From positions 2,046,001 to 2,110,000 of the forward strand of contig JAALGZ010000001.1 in NCBI GenBank assembly GCA_015227615.1: a DNA stretch of 64,000 nt, in the 5' to 3' direction. Source of the DNA: Labyrinthula sp. Ha. Lineage: Eukaryota > Sar > Bigyra > Labyrinthulida > Labyrinthulaceae. This document shows, piece by piece, positions 43,576 to 53,424 of the stretch (position 1 is the first letter of the stretch; every line of letters starts with the position of its first letter). The position numbers were made by a program, and so were the translations under genes. The notes under the pieces were generated by a model. It made no database searches, was not told the DNA's origin, and saw only the letters and a list, made by a program, of their open reading frames with translations.

Positions 43576-46500
43576 TCCTTTGTACAAAACTTTATCCAAT
43601 ACACTCTTGGGAAGAACTGAAATAGAAAGATTTTGGCATATGTTGCATAAGGTTACATGACATAGTAATCGGCTAGCTGTTGGAACTATGTTATACCAGT
43701 ACTAGATGGCATAGCCTTCATTGCGAAGAAAGCAAACAATCTTTTCTGAAAGGAGTAGGTTTTTCTATTTATCAGGTTTTAAACCATGATTACCTGATTT
43801 TTTGTGTCTGCTTACATCTGATTCCAATCCTCATCTTGCCATTGGACAAGTGTGCGACAGACGACTTGCAAAATAGATAAATCAACAATACATGCCCTGA
43901 GATCAGATGAAAGTTTCTGCAATGAAGTATAGACTGAGTTAATAAAAAGTATAGTTCTTAGGAATGTAATATCATGCATATCTATAACATTCTTTAACGT
44001 TTGGGAAAGCGATTGCGTTTATGTCACTATCTAACTTCATATTTTTCGTTGTGCTTTCGTTTATCAGCTTGAAAACACTTGTATCAGTATCCGAACCTTA
44101 CCATTATATTTCTATTTCTTTTCCATGAGTTTTCTGTTATATATAAGAGCGCCGTACCATATTCTTGGATTAATATCGTGTGTTTCTTATGGGAGTTCGA
44201 AGTGTTTCTTTTTCCTTTCTCCATTAACTTCTTAGTTTAAACCGTGTCCACTAAGTATCCTTAAATGGTTTTCTTGGTATATGAGTTAATTATACTTTAA
44301 AAATCAGCGACAGGCTTTATGTCCTGCGTTACTACAATATGTGCAAAGAACAAGACAACCAGATATCTAAAGCAAAATTGGCAAAGCGTGTGTATTTACA
44401 ATATGTATTACATCAGTTTTAGAATCGTTATTGAGTTTTAATTTTACAATGGATTAAAAATGCTGACCTTAATTCTTACTGAACTAAATATGTGCCGCGC
44501 TAGAGCTTGACAGAAATATTCTTGATACGAAAGGTATATTCCCGCATAACATTTTTCAGTGATCTCCATACATTAGCGATGGGCAGCTTTTCATCAAGTT
44601 ACATTAAATTTTGCCGAAGACACTTCGTTTCACATTTTTCTTATTTAAGAATACAGTAAAAATATGCTAGTATCGAAAAACCAAAAAGTAAAATACAACA
44701 AAATAATAACAATAGATTGTTTCCACAAGCTGTCCCAGGTTTCATGAGACTACTAGTAACCATATACACTTAACTTTCTTAGTTAATGGAACTGTGGATA
44801 TTTGAAACGAGTATCTAGACTTCATTAGTATCTCATGCGCTGCATAGTTTGACGCAATCAGTTTTAAGTTTTCATTTTGGATTTCCTTGGATGCCTTGGT
44901 TTTTTATGTATAATTTAAAGCCTTATTCGACTCTTATTCATTAATTTGAATAAGTTGTTACAGTTGGTAGAGTCTTTTCATAACTGGATTGCATTGAAAC
45001 AAAAGCAAGAAAACTTTAAGCAAAATGTAATACTAAATTCTAAGACAGACGTTTTTTACTTCCAAGTAGTTAATGTTAATGACCTTCCCATTAGAAAAAA
45101 CAGTACTTATATCCTTCTATCGTATCTAAGCAATATGTATTTTAAGGCTTGGGTACAAATTTGTACTTGGTTGATATTTTACGGTCGTATAAGTTGCTAT
45201 AAAATAGAAAAATATTCATTGCATCATTTGTTACAGCATTCGAGTTATAGTAGCTTCGAATTGCTGTTGGAATTAGGCTTTTAATACTGCAATTCTTAAT
45301 CTATAGCTATTTCTTAATGCAAAATTCTTATTTAAACCAAAGAACCTTATTGATACATTGACAAGCTAAGTTCTTGCTTCCATAGGGTTATATATTATCC
45401 TTTCTTCAATACCCCAGCACATCCGTTGTAATTCAATAGGTACCTATTTCTGTAACTAAAATAAATGCTTTGGATAAGAATTAAACGTACATATCAGCTT
45501 TTGTTCAGTACAAAATACAGGGGTAGAATACAAACAAAGATCTTTCCGTCCCTCAATATTGGTGAGATAGAGTAAGAGTTATATTTCTGGGTTGCTAAGT
45601 TAAGTATTCTCTCTAACGGAGCAAAGTCTTCTATGGGTATTGACTTTAGTTTAGAAGCTCTTTTCATATTTTTTATGTCACAAAATCGATGATGAAAAGG
45701 TTATAAACCAATAATTACAATAGAGTTGATGAATTTATGTCTTTTCTACAAACAACAATGAGGGCTTTGCGGTATACAGCTACCTACCTACCATCATGCA
45801 CAGAGAATTATGTTGCAGATGCAAATACTTCAATTTACAGTCTATATTTAAAGGAAATGATTAAATTTGAAACCTTTAATGTAACTTTATATTGTGTTAT
45901 TGTTAAATTCTAAGCTCTTAATTAAATTCCCGATTTGTTTAAGCTGTCCTACTCAATAATACCATTAATATTTTAGAGGCAGATGATACGAAATTTTCCA
46001 TAAATTCATAGCCATAAGCTAAGAATGAAAGGAAAATTCCCTAAACCTTATAGAAAACATGGATCTAACTGTTTACATATATATATATGTTTTCCGAATC
46101 ATACTCAATTATCCATATACTGGTGTCAACTGGTTTTCTCTTCTTCAAGAGGCCATAACTACTAGGAATGGTGTACTTGACTTTTAACTAGTACTCCATA
46201 GCTGTATCCTCTTTTATCAGCTAGAACAAATGAGTTCATGTAAGAAGTAAGCACAGGCATTAAAAGGCCTATTTCAGCTAATAAATATTGATCGTGCTGC
46301 AACTTGCTTCAAAATATTTGTTACAGCAATTGATAACTAAATCTGAATATTTATTCACCTAAATGTGCCGAGTGCGCATTTTTCATGAAAGAAAGCAAAG
46401 ATAAAACCTAATAAGAAAAGATCTATAAAAAACGAGCTTTTGTTCTAAGTTGACATAGAGTAACCATAGACCACAGTAGAAAAAATCTAGTAATTTCCTT

Positions 46501-48051
46501 TATCAGTAACATTCTTTTTTCTATTGAGGAAGCAATGCTTAATTTACAGTTAATATTACACCTGAGAATAAGATATAGTCTCACCTTCTATAGACACTCC
46601 ATAGCATCTCATAATAAAAAGCATTATTGCGAGTGAAAAACCTCACTTCAAGTAGAATTCAAGATCTACAAGACGGATTCCAACATGTATACATGAACCT
46701 TATCATTAGGCACCTCTAGCATATTTGTAATGGCTTTTATATGTATCTGTCACCTGTGTATCTTCAGATTAACTTTTAAGATTATTAGTTTCTAAACAAT
46801 AAGTCACCTCTCCAACATTCATATGCTGTCCATTTTCAAGTTTAAAATATAATTTATAGGTAAAATATATCTTAGTATCTCTCAAACTTTCTACTCTTAC
46901 TACTGTGTACTACAATAATTAGTTCAGACTATTTTCCAAAGCTACTGAAGAATATTACATGGGTTATACTCTTTATCTTGGGTTTTGAAATATACCACAT
47001 AATTTTCGCTATACCAAAAAGAATAAAACTATTAAAAAGGGTATTAAATTAGGTTAACAAATGAAAACATATAGTGAAATACTAATCTAGAAATACAACT
47101 TACTGATCTTATTGCATTCTTTCCAATCATCTGTAAGAGCTTTTTGACAAATGGTTTCCTCATCTCAATAAGCAGTAAAAAAAAATAATTTGCCTTTTTT
47201 TCTGAAATTCAGTTAAGCTAATTTTTTCGCTAAAGGCCTTCGTCTTCCATTAGCATATCGAGTCTTAGGCTAGAAAGTTATGAAAGTTCAGTTGAAGGTT
47301 CTAACTTTTGAATGCTACTCAACTAGTTCTCATAACACAACGCGGATGTATTGATCTTCTATATTTTCTACACCGCTAAAATTAATAATTTACCAGACGT
47401 TACCACTAAGAGAAACATAGCGGAGGATGCCTGAAACTGTACCTTTCTACTCCAAGAAACCTATTTGTCCATCATACAGATTCGAGAGCTATCATTGTGC
47501 CGAACCCAATAAAACTTGATAATGGCCCTAGTAAGATACAAAAATTCATGAAAGTGAAAGAAAACTATCAAAGTACATATATATATGTTAAATATTACTT
47601 TTCCAAGAATAACTCTTTTATATTAGAATCCATTTGATATAGTTGAAAAAGGACCCGTACGAAGTTATGCTGCTTCAATAAAGCCACAACGCCATGAAAC
47701 TCTTTAAAAGAATAAAGCAAGTAATATTATCTTATATTTAAACAATATATAATAATCTGAAATATTATTGCACTACTAGCCACCGGAAGTCTAATTTCCT
47801 TCCTTATCTTTATTTTTCTTCATTGTCATTTCTGTGTTCTACCCCCGTGTTAATCCTAAAAAATGTTATATAAATTTGAGAGAAAAGCTAAGTATAAACG
47901 ATGTGTTTGTTTAAAATATCTGGTTTCCGCTAAGGCAAAAATGAGAAAAATCGAAACCAGTTCTTGAGATTGCTTACGTAAAATGTCAGAGTTTCTGGAA
48001 TTTTTAAATGTAAAAGTCAATATGGGATTACTGTAGATGATACAGATTTAA
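43576..48051. other. Gene-poor AT-rich stretch
   Basis: About 4.5 kb without a supported gene. The longest frame (44946-45284, +, 112 codons) starts without ATG and has no recognised domain; it could be an exon or a decayed coding piece. No RNA gene or repeat array recognised. Confidence 0.4.
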
Positions 48052-48351
48052 ATGAAACAATTTCTACGAGTGAACGGAATTCGCGAGTTATATTTTCGAG
48101 GATCTGCAAGGCTGTCAACTGCCACGGAAAAAGAAAAGTTTATGGAAAATCTTTTGAAGGAAAAACTAAAAGCAACAACTGTAAATGTTACAGATATATC
48201 TGGAGGGTGTGGTTCAATGTACGACGTCAAAGTTGAATCACCACTTTTCAAATCCAAAACAAAAGTCGCGCAACACCGAATGGTAAATGAGGTATTAAAG
48301 GAAGAGATAAAAGAAATGCATGGTCTTACGCTTGATACAAAGGCATCTTAA
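48052..48351 (+). CDS. BOLA3: BolA-like protein 3 (mitochondrial)
   Basis: BOLA3 works with glutaredoxin 5 and NFU1 to deliver [4Fe-4S] clusters to mitochondrial enzymes such as lipoate synthase. The 99-aa ORF has a basic N-terminus (KQFLRVNGIRELYFRGSARL), likely a presequence. The full BolA fold follows: ATTVNVTDISGGCGSMYDVKV, then TKVAQHRMVNEVLKEEIKEM with HGLTLDTK after it. This matches human BOLA3 (KVTDISGGCGAMYEIKI, QQHQMVNQALKEEIKEMHGL) including the loop cysteine in GGCG and the His of the QHRMV segment, both used in Fe-S binding. Intronless. Its stop is 17 bp from the stop of the NEK8-like gene on the other strand. Confidence 0.93.
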   Translation: MKQFLRVNGIRELYFRGSARLSTATEKEKFMENLLKEKLKATTVNVTDISGGCGSMYDVKVESPLFKSKTKVAQHRMVNEVLKEEIKEMHGLTLDTKAS

Positions 48352-48368
48352 TTTTCTTGCCTAGTTTT

Positions 48369-50550
48369 CTAGCCTTGAGGGTTTGTTGCTATTTTAGACA
48401 CGACAAATAATTGAAAGGAGGTTGCAAATACATTATGACTATTTGTTCCTTCAACACCTTGGATTTTTCTTATACCTGCTTTAGTGAATGTAAACATCTG
48501 ATCTAAACCAGAACTGTTCGAACCTAGCACACCAGTGAAATTCTTGCCTGCTACTATTTTTTTCACATCAAGTTTTGCAGGGAAGTCAACCATTTCAGGT
48601 TCTTCTATGATCTCTCCTCCAAAAAAATGTCCAGTCTGTTTAAAATTGTTTGATCCCCACGAGTATATTTCATTCTCTATTGTAACTGTGATAGCATGTT
48701 CAATTCCAGAGGAAAAGAGTTTAACACACTTACCTTCCAGATCAACTCTTTGTGGCACAAACCACCAAAGAAACTCATCTTCTGAAAGAGTTCTATTCTC
48801 TTTAGATTCAAGTCTTCCCAGTTGTCCTTTGCAGTTATTTCCCCAGCTAAATAACTCGTTTTCATCTGACACTGCGAAACTGCATTCAGCTCCACAATGC
48901 ACTGAGATGAACTTGTTTCTAAAATCTGGTAAGTTAGGATTAACCGCCGTGTCTAATGAAAGTAAAAGCAGTGTGGGATGTGTTCTATTTACGTCATCGC
49001 CCAAGCCTAGTTGCCCAAAATCATTGCTTCCAAATGAAAAGAGTTCTCCTGCAGTTGATAAAAGCAGAACATGATTAGCACCTGCAGCGACGTAAATGAA
49101 CTTGGTTTTTAGATTTACAAAACAATGTGGATTCAGAAGTTTTTGCCCATTAATTTTTTTGCAGGTTTCCATAAAACATCTATTTTCACCTTCATTTAAG
49201 GCATTTCTGGCCCATGTAGGCCATGCAGCTGTTTCAAACTCACCATCTAAAATGACAAAAGAAACTTATCTACCACAACTTCCCTTCAAACAAGAAACCT
49301 TTGGGAAATTTTCACAAAGAGCGTCTAAGTCACCTATAAGAAAAAGCTTCTGTTTGGACAGAAAGCAGAAGAAACCATCACCATATGCCAAATGATTTGG
49401 TCTTCTTACAACGAAATCTGGGAAAATAATTCTGCCTGTAGGATTTTCTTGGTTAAAGCTGGTTAGAATCCTTTCTAAAAACAAAAGAAAAAGCTGATTT
49501 ACCATCTTGAATAATTGTTAAGGGCTCTGTTTCAAGCCGCTGTTCTGCAAGATGTTTTGGCCCAGTTAAGGTTGTTACTGAAAGTTTGGTTAAGTCTTCT
49601 CGAAATCTCGTGTTGCAATTGTTTACATCTACTTCAAAAGTTACATGAACTGATTCAAGTGTGGACTTCATGACAAATTGTCTTGTTTCGATATGAACTT
49701 GGTTCTGAACTTGGTGATTCAGACCAGAAAAGAAATTTGGGTTTAGATCCGGAATCAAAGCTTTGAGAGCGTTGCAGAAAAAGCCCAATGACAACCGATC
49801 AACGTCTTTCTTCTTGAGAAAGCAGGCAACAACTAAGTCTTTGATCTTGCTTCTTAAGATGGGGATTTGCTTAGTTTTCGCAGATGAAAGTTTCATTCCA
49901 ATAATGTTGTGAACAATCTCTGCTACAGAATTTCCTTGAAAAGGTTTTTCAAAAGTAATTAATTCATGCAGACAGTTACCTAAAGAGAAAAGATCAGTCT
50001 TCTGAGTTTTTTCCATCCCTAATAGTAACTCTGGTGTTAAGCTGTCAAGAGAAAGAATTGGTAGAATAGAAGCCGTTTCTGTCTTGTTTGGCACATCTGC
50101 AAGCTCAAATTGAGTCAACTTAATTTGATAATCTCCTCTGGAGTTTCTGCAAGATAGAAATGAGTTTAAGTTAACTTGATTGTGAATCAAACCTGTAGCT
50201 CGATGAAATATTAAAAGACTCTTGGCCATTTGAAAAGCCATTGAGGCTAATTGCAGTTCTGACATTTTTTTTTGTTCTTGGTTGAAAGAATGCACAGCAG
50301 TGGATAATGGAAAAATTTCTTCTGTTTCACTCAGACTGAACGAAAGACCATTTTTGATTCCATTCTCAACAAGCCTAAGAAAACAATATTTTACACATTT
50401 TGACTCTGAAATTTTTGAGTATATTTCTCTTTCCCACATACACAGATTAAGGTAATCTGTTTTAAATGTCTTGATTAGGATGAAGTTTCTCTTTGTTCCT
50501 CTAATCTCATACTGTCCAAATGCACCGACCCAGGTCCATCTACAAAACAT
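48369..50550 (-). CDS. NEK8-like pseudokinase with RCC1 repeats, three exons
   Basis: Exons 49503-50550, 49274-49474 and 48369-49246 join in phase across introns of 28 nt (49475-49502, GTAAAT...TTTAG) and 27 nt (49247-49273, GTAGAT...TTTAG), giving 708 aa; human NEK8 has 692. The N-terminal kinase-like domain has WVGAFGQYEI as a glycine loop and FILIKTF with the ATP-binding lysine. TPELLLGMEKTQKTDLFSLG and LHELITFEKPFQG match the APE and later helices. The catalytic HRD is HNQ (GLIHNQVNLNSFL) and the DFG is QFE (IKLTQFELAD), so it should be catalytically dead. The C-terminal half has RCC1 blades (VAAGANHVLLLSTAGELFSF then GSNDFGQLGLGDD; ENELFSWGNNCKGQLGR; ENEIYSWGSNNFKQTG). NEK8 acts at the ciliary inversin compartment. 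ATG 50550 is the first in frame; an upstream exon is possible. Confidence 0.75.
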
Positions 50551-50605
50551 CAAAATTCTATTTTTAAACGCATCTGAAGAAATCTTTAAAGAAATTTAAA
50601 AAAAA

Positions 50606-50969
50606 ATGGATGCAAATTATATCCGCGTACTACTCTTATTCTAGAGAAAATTATTAAGGAAAGGACGTTTATATCTAAGGAAAGTGATCAAGATTTCTTG
50701 TTGAAGTTTCAAGATGAAGTAGCGGAAATAATTATCTCTAAATATGAATAGCTTTTTAAAATGTATTTAAAAATAGATTTTTCATAAAGGAATATAGTTC
50801 TGAGTTCTCATGGAGGAAGAATGAATATAGTCATCTGCAGAAGAAGATTCATAAACAGTTTGAATCTATTATGGAGAAGGAACTAAATGCCATTTGCAAA
50901 AGACTTGAAACAACGAAATCAAACTTGGTACAAAATCTTAAAAAATCCCATCAAGGATCTTTGATATGA
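50606..50969 (+). CDS. Doubtful small spliced gene, about 91 aa
   Basis: Between the NEK8-like start and the UFD1 stop, plus-strand open blocks read as coding: about 50611-50748 (KERTFISKESDQDFLLKFQDE) and 50760-50966 (EYSSEFSWRKNEYSHLQKK...LETTKSNLVQNLKK, charged and helical). They can be joined from ATG 50606 with introns of 20 nt (50627-50646), 33 nt (50719-50751) and 35 nt (50763-50797), ending at TGA 50967-50969. The 20-nt intron is shorter than any other here, so the model is weak. The same frame is open again from the TGA to TAA near 51108. Alternatives are a pseudogene or different splicing. No family recognised. Confidence 0.25.
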
Positions 50970-51116
50970 AGAAATGTGATAAAAATTATATCCTGTTGTA
51001 CAGATTTTGAAGTATTTGCAGATATGATGAGACAAGAGAATAGAGAAAAATTGCGATATAAAACGGCAAGAACAAGTGATGAGAGTAAACATGTAGAGTA
51101 CGTGTAAAAATCCCAT

Positions 51117-52070
51117 TCATCCTAGTTTATTTCCCTTTCCCTGAAACACGCTTGGTTTGTACGCTTTCGAGAACTGTTTTAATCTATTCCGTCTAACTTC
51201 TGCAGCTGTGAGTTCCGTTTTTAGCTGACTTTTTGTTTCAGCCTTATCTTTGGGTTTGTGTTTATTCTTTATCTTACCATCAACTCTGTTTCCTTTTCCA
51301 CTAAATGCCTTGAGTTTGTCTTCTCCTTTCTCTTTTTCTCGTTCAGCTTTAAGCCGCGCTTCTAAGTCAGCAAGTTTCTTTTTCTTCAACTCTTTCTTTT
51401 CTTCTTCAGTTAGATTCTCTTCTGGAACTGGAGGTGTTTCAACAGGTTGTGTACTCGGATCCTTAAATCCATCTGGTGCTTCAAATTCAACTTTAACATC
51501 TGCTTCTACAATAGAACAAGCTTTCAAACTCGTGTCAGGTTTTAAATCTCGAACTTCCAGATAATAATTCCTCTTGTTGTAAATCAGGCAGATTTCTTGA
51601 TCTTTTGTGACACATGAAAAATTTCTCAGAGTGTTTTCCAATACTGCTTTTGCATCAGAAATTTCTAGAAAATCTAAACTTTTAGGTTTGAACTTGACAA
51701 AGGAAGCGAGAGGCAGTGTGACATTCTTAACCGTGATAATTCCAAAACTTCCATTAGGGTCATCTGGATTCTGAGGTGAAAGTTGAAGATTTTGTATAAC
51801 CCAGTATGGCAAGTATGCTTTTCCTTCAGCGGCTGTGAACTCCAGGACTCCGCAATGTGTGCTGACTTCTGGCTGAGAGTACTTGTTTGTCAGTTTGAAC
51901 TGGAGCGGATACGTAACTTCCATTTGTGCAAGCTGTTCCATTGCTGACCCAGGTAAGATAATCTTATCACCATTTTCTTGTCCGTCCTTTTTTTCTAGAT
52001 AGCTTGTTGGGTAACATCTATATTGACGTTCGAATGTCGTGGGAATGTTGAATCCATATCCAAAGCTCAT
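51117..52070 (-). CDS. UFD1: UFD1, Cdc48/p97 cofactor
   Basis: UFD1 pairs with NPL4 to bring ubiquitinated substrates to Cdc48/p97 in ER-associated degradation and other pathways. The N-terminal double-psi-barrel/alpha-beta domain (residues about 8-190) is well conserved: FERQYRCYPTSYL, GDKIILPGSAMEQLAQMEVT, THCGVLEFTAAEGKAYLPYW, FKPKSLDFLEISDAKAVLEN and IVEADVKVEFEAPDGF. After a Pro/Glu/Lys-rich linker come two SHP boxes for p97 binding, AFSGKGNRVDG and, at the very C-terminus, VFQGKGNKLG. I start at MSFGYGF (52070, 317 aa), which fits the family; an ATG 24 nt upstream would add eight residues. Intronless. Derlin elsewhere in the window belongs to the same pathway. Confidence 0.93.
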   Translation of the reverse strand: MSFGYGFNIPTTFERQYRCYPTSYLEKKDGQENGDKIILPGSAMEQLAQMEVTYPLQFKLTNKYSQPEVSTHCGVLEFTAAEGKAYLPYWVIQNLQLSPQNPDDPNGSFGIITVKNVTLPLASFVKFKPKSLDFLEISDAKAVLENTLRNFSCVTKDQEICLIYNKRNYYLEVRDLKPDTSLKACSIVEADVKVEFEAPDGFKDPSTQPVETPPVPEENLTEEEKKELKKKKLADLEARLKAEREKEKGEDKLKAFSGKGNRVDGKIKNKHKPKDKAETKSQLKTELTAAEVRRNRLKQFSKAYKPSVFQGKGNKLG

Positions 52071-53238
52071 TTTAACACATCGGTAATGCAACATCGTTAT
52101 TTCTAACTTATCTTTCTTCAGTATACGTTAAGTCTTAAAATACGATTCTAGCACTATTTATCGTAATATAATAAGATTAATTATTGGAGACAAGACAGCT
52201 AATTCTGTATATATTTATTACCTCGGCTTATAAACTTTCATTCAATACGATAAATAAGTTTCTCTAGCACAGAAGAAATTTGTGTTTAATTGAGTAAAGC
52301 AACATGCGAGAAAATCACCCAAGAGTAATTATAGCACTCTAAGTATTCTCATATGTTAACTTAAGACTGAAAAAGATTGAGAAAAAATGTGATATTTGCT
52401 AAAAAAAATTCCATTACTTAAATTGTTGTTCCATGGATGATTCAATGAAAAAGAAATTATGGAACTGGTGATAGTTTTAAGAATTGAGCTTGTCTCTGCG
52501 CATATATAAACATGTGTAGCTGCGTAACCAGTAAAATTCATTTTATAACCAATTTTAATCGTAAAAAATTATACAACTTTTACCGACTACCCACCCTGTA
52601 AAAACCCTAGTTGAACCAACCAGATTTTGGAATTCAACCGATCCCCATTCGAAACGGCATAAATTCGCTCGAGCTTGACGGATAAATTCTTTTAATGGTT
52701 AAGTATGAATCTGAAACAAAACCTGACTTGTGAGATCTATTCCAATCTATTACCACAGTGGTCTGGGCAATTGTGTTTTTGGTTCCGATATAGGATGAAA
52801 GAACAGATCTCTAGAATTTTCGCGGATCACACCAGATTATCACGACATTAACTCAGGAAGTTGTGTTACTTAATTTCATTTCATCACCACAGAAGTCAGA
52901 TCCAAGCGCTGCTATGAAGCCTTGTACATATATCATTTTTCTGTTTTGGTATCGACTCTTATGCTGATGCAACCTCGCTTGGCAAATCAAATTTACAACG
53001 AACTCGAACATAAGTAGCTGTTTTGGGTATTTGATTTCATGTTGACTAATTATTATAACCTGAGGTCACACTGTTCATGCATCCAACTTAGGATTCATAA
53101 CGAGAAGTTTCTAAGCTCTAACAGAGAATTAGCCCGCTAGGAGGAGACAAGAAATAAATCATGCAAATATACCGGCTGAGTAGGAAAAGTTTCTTAAACT
53201 AGTAAATGATACTCTCCATGGCTTAAGCCACATCTTCG
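52071..53238. other. Spacer upstream of UFD1
   Basis: About 1.2 kb without a supported gene. A 61-codon minus-strand frame at 52356-52541 has no features. Confidence 0.45.
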
Positions 53239-53424
53239 ATGGTCTCTTTTAAGCGCACAAAATTTTGGGAGATCGTGCAATTCTTGGACACTAGCGGTCT
53301 TGTTCTTGCATCTTTAGTACACAAGGAGTTGGAAACTATGATTAGACCGTGTATTTGGGAATTAAGAGTGAAAGGGTTTGCTTCAGAAAATGCAGGCATT
53401 TTCCGGGGTCTTATTTGGAGATAA
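53239..53424 (+). other. Possible F-box-like fragment
   Basis: A 61-codon frame from ATG 53239 contains FWEIVQFLDTSGLVLASLVH followed by KELETMIRPCIW. This has the rhythm of an F-box (hydrophobic FLD...L..ASLVCKEL...W) but lacks the leading L-P segment and any downstream repeat domain. It may be an exon, a remnant or chance. A 104-codon frame on the opposite strand covers the same bases. Confidence 0.2.

Noticed and set aside
44946-45284. 112-codon plus-strand frame
   Set aside because: No ATG start and no domain; could be an exon, but nothing supports a gene call.
45961-46020. Short plus-strand run reading ILEADDTKFSI, like a LINE reverse-transcriptase active site
   Set aside because: Only about ten residues match, with no flanking reverse-transcriptase motifs and stops on both sides; likely chance.
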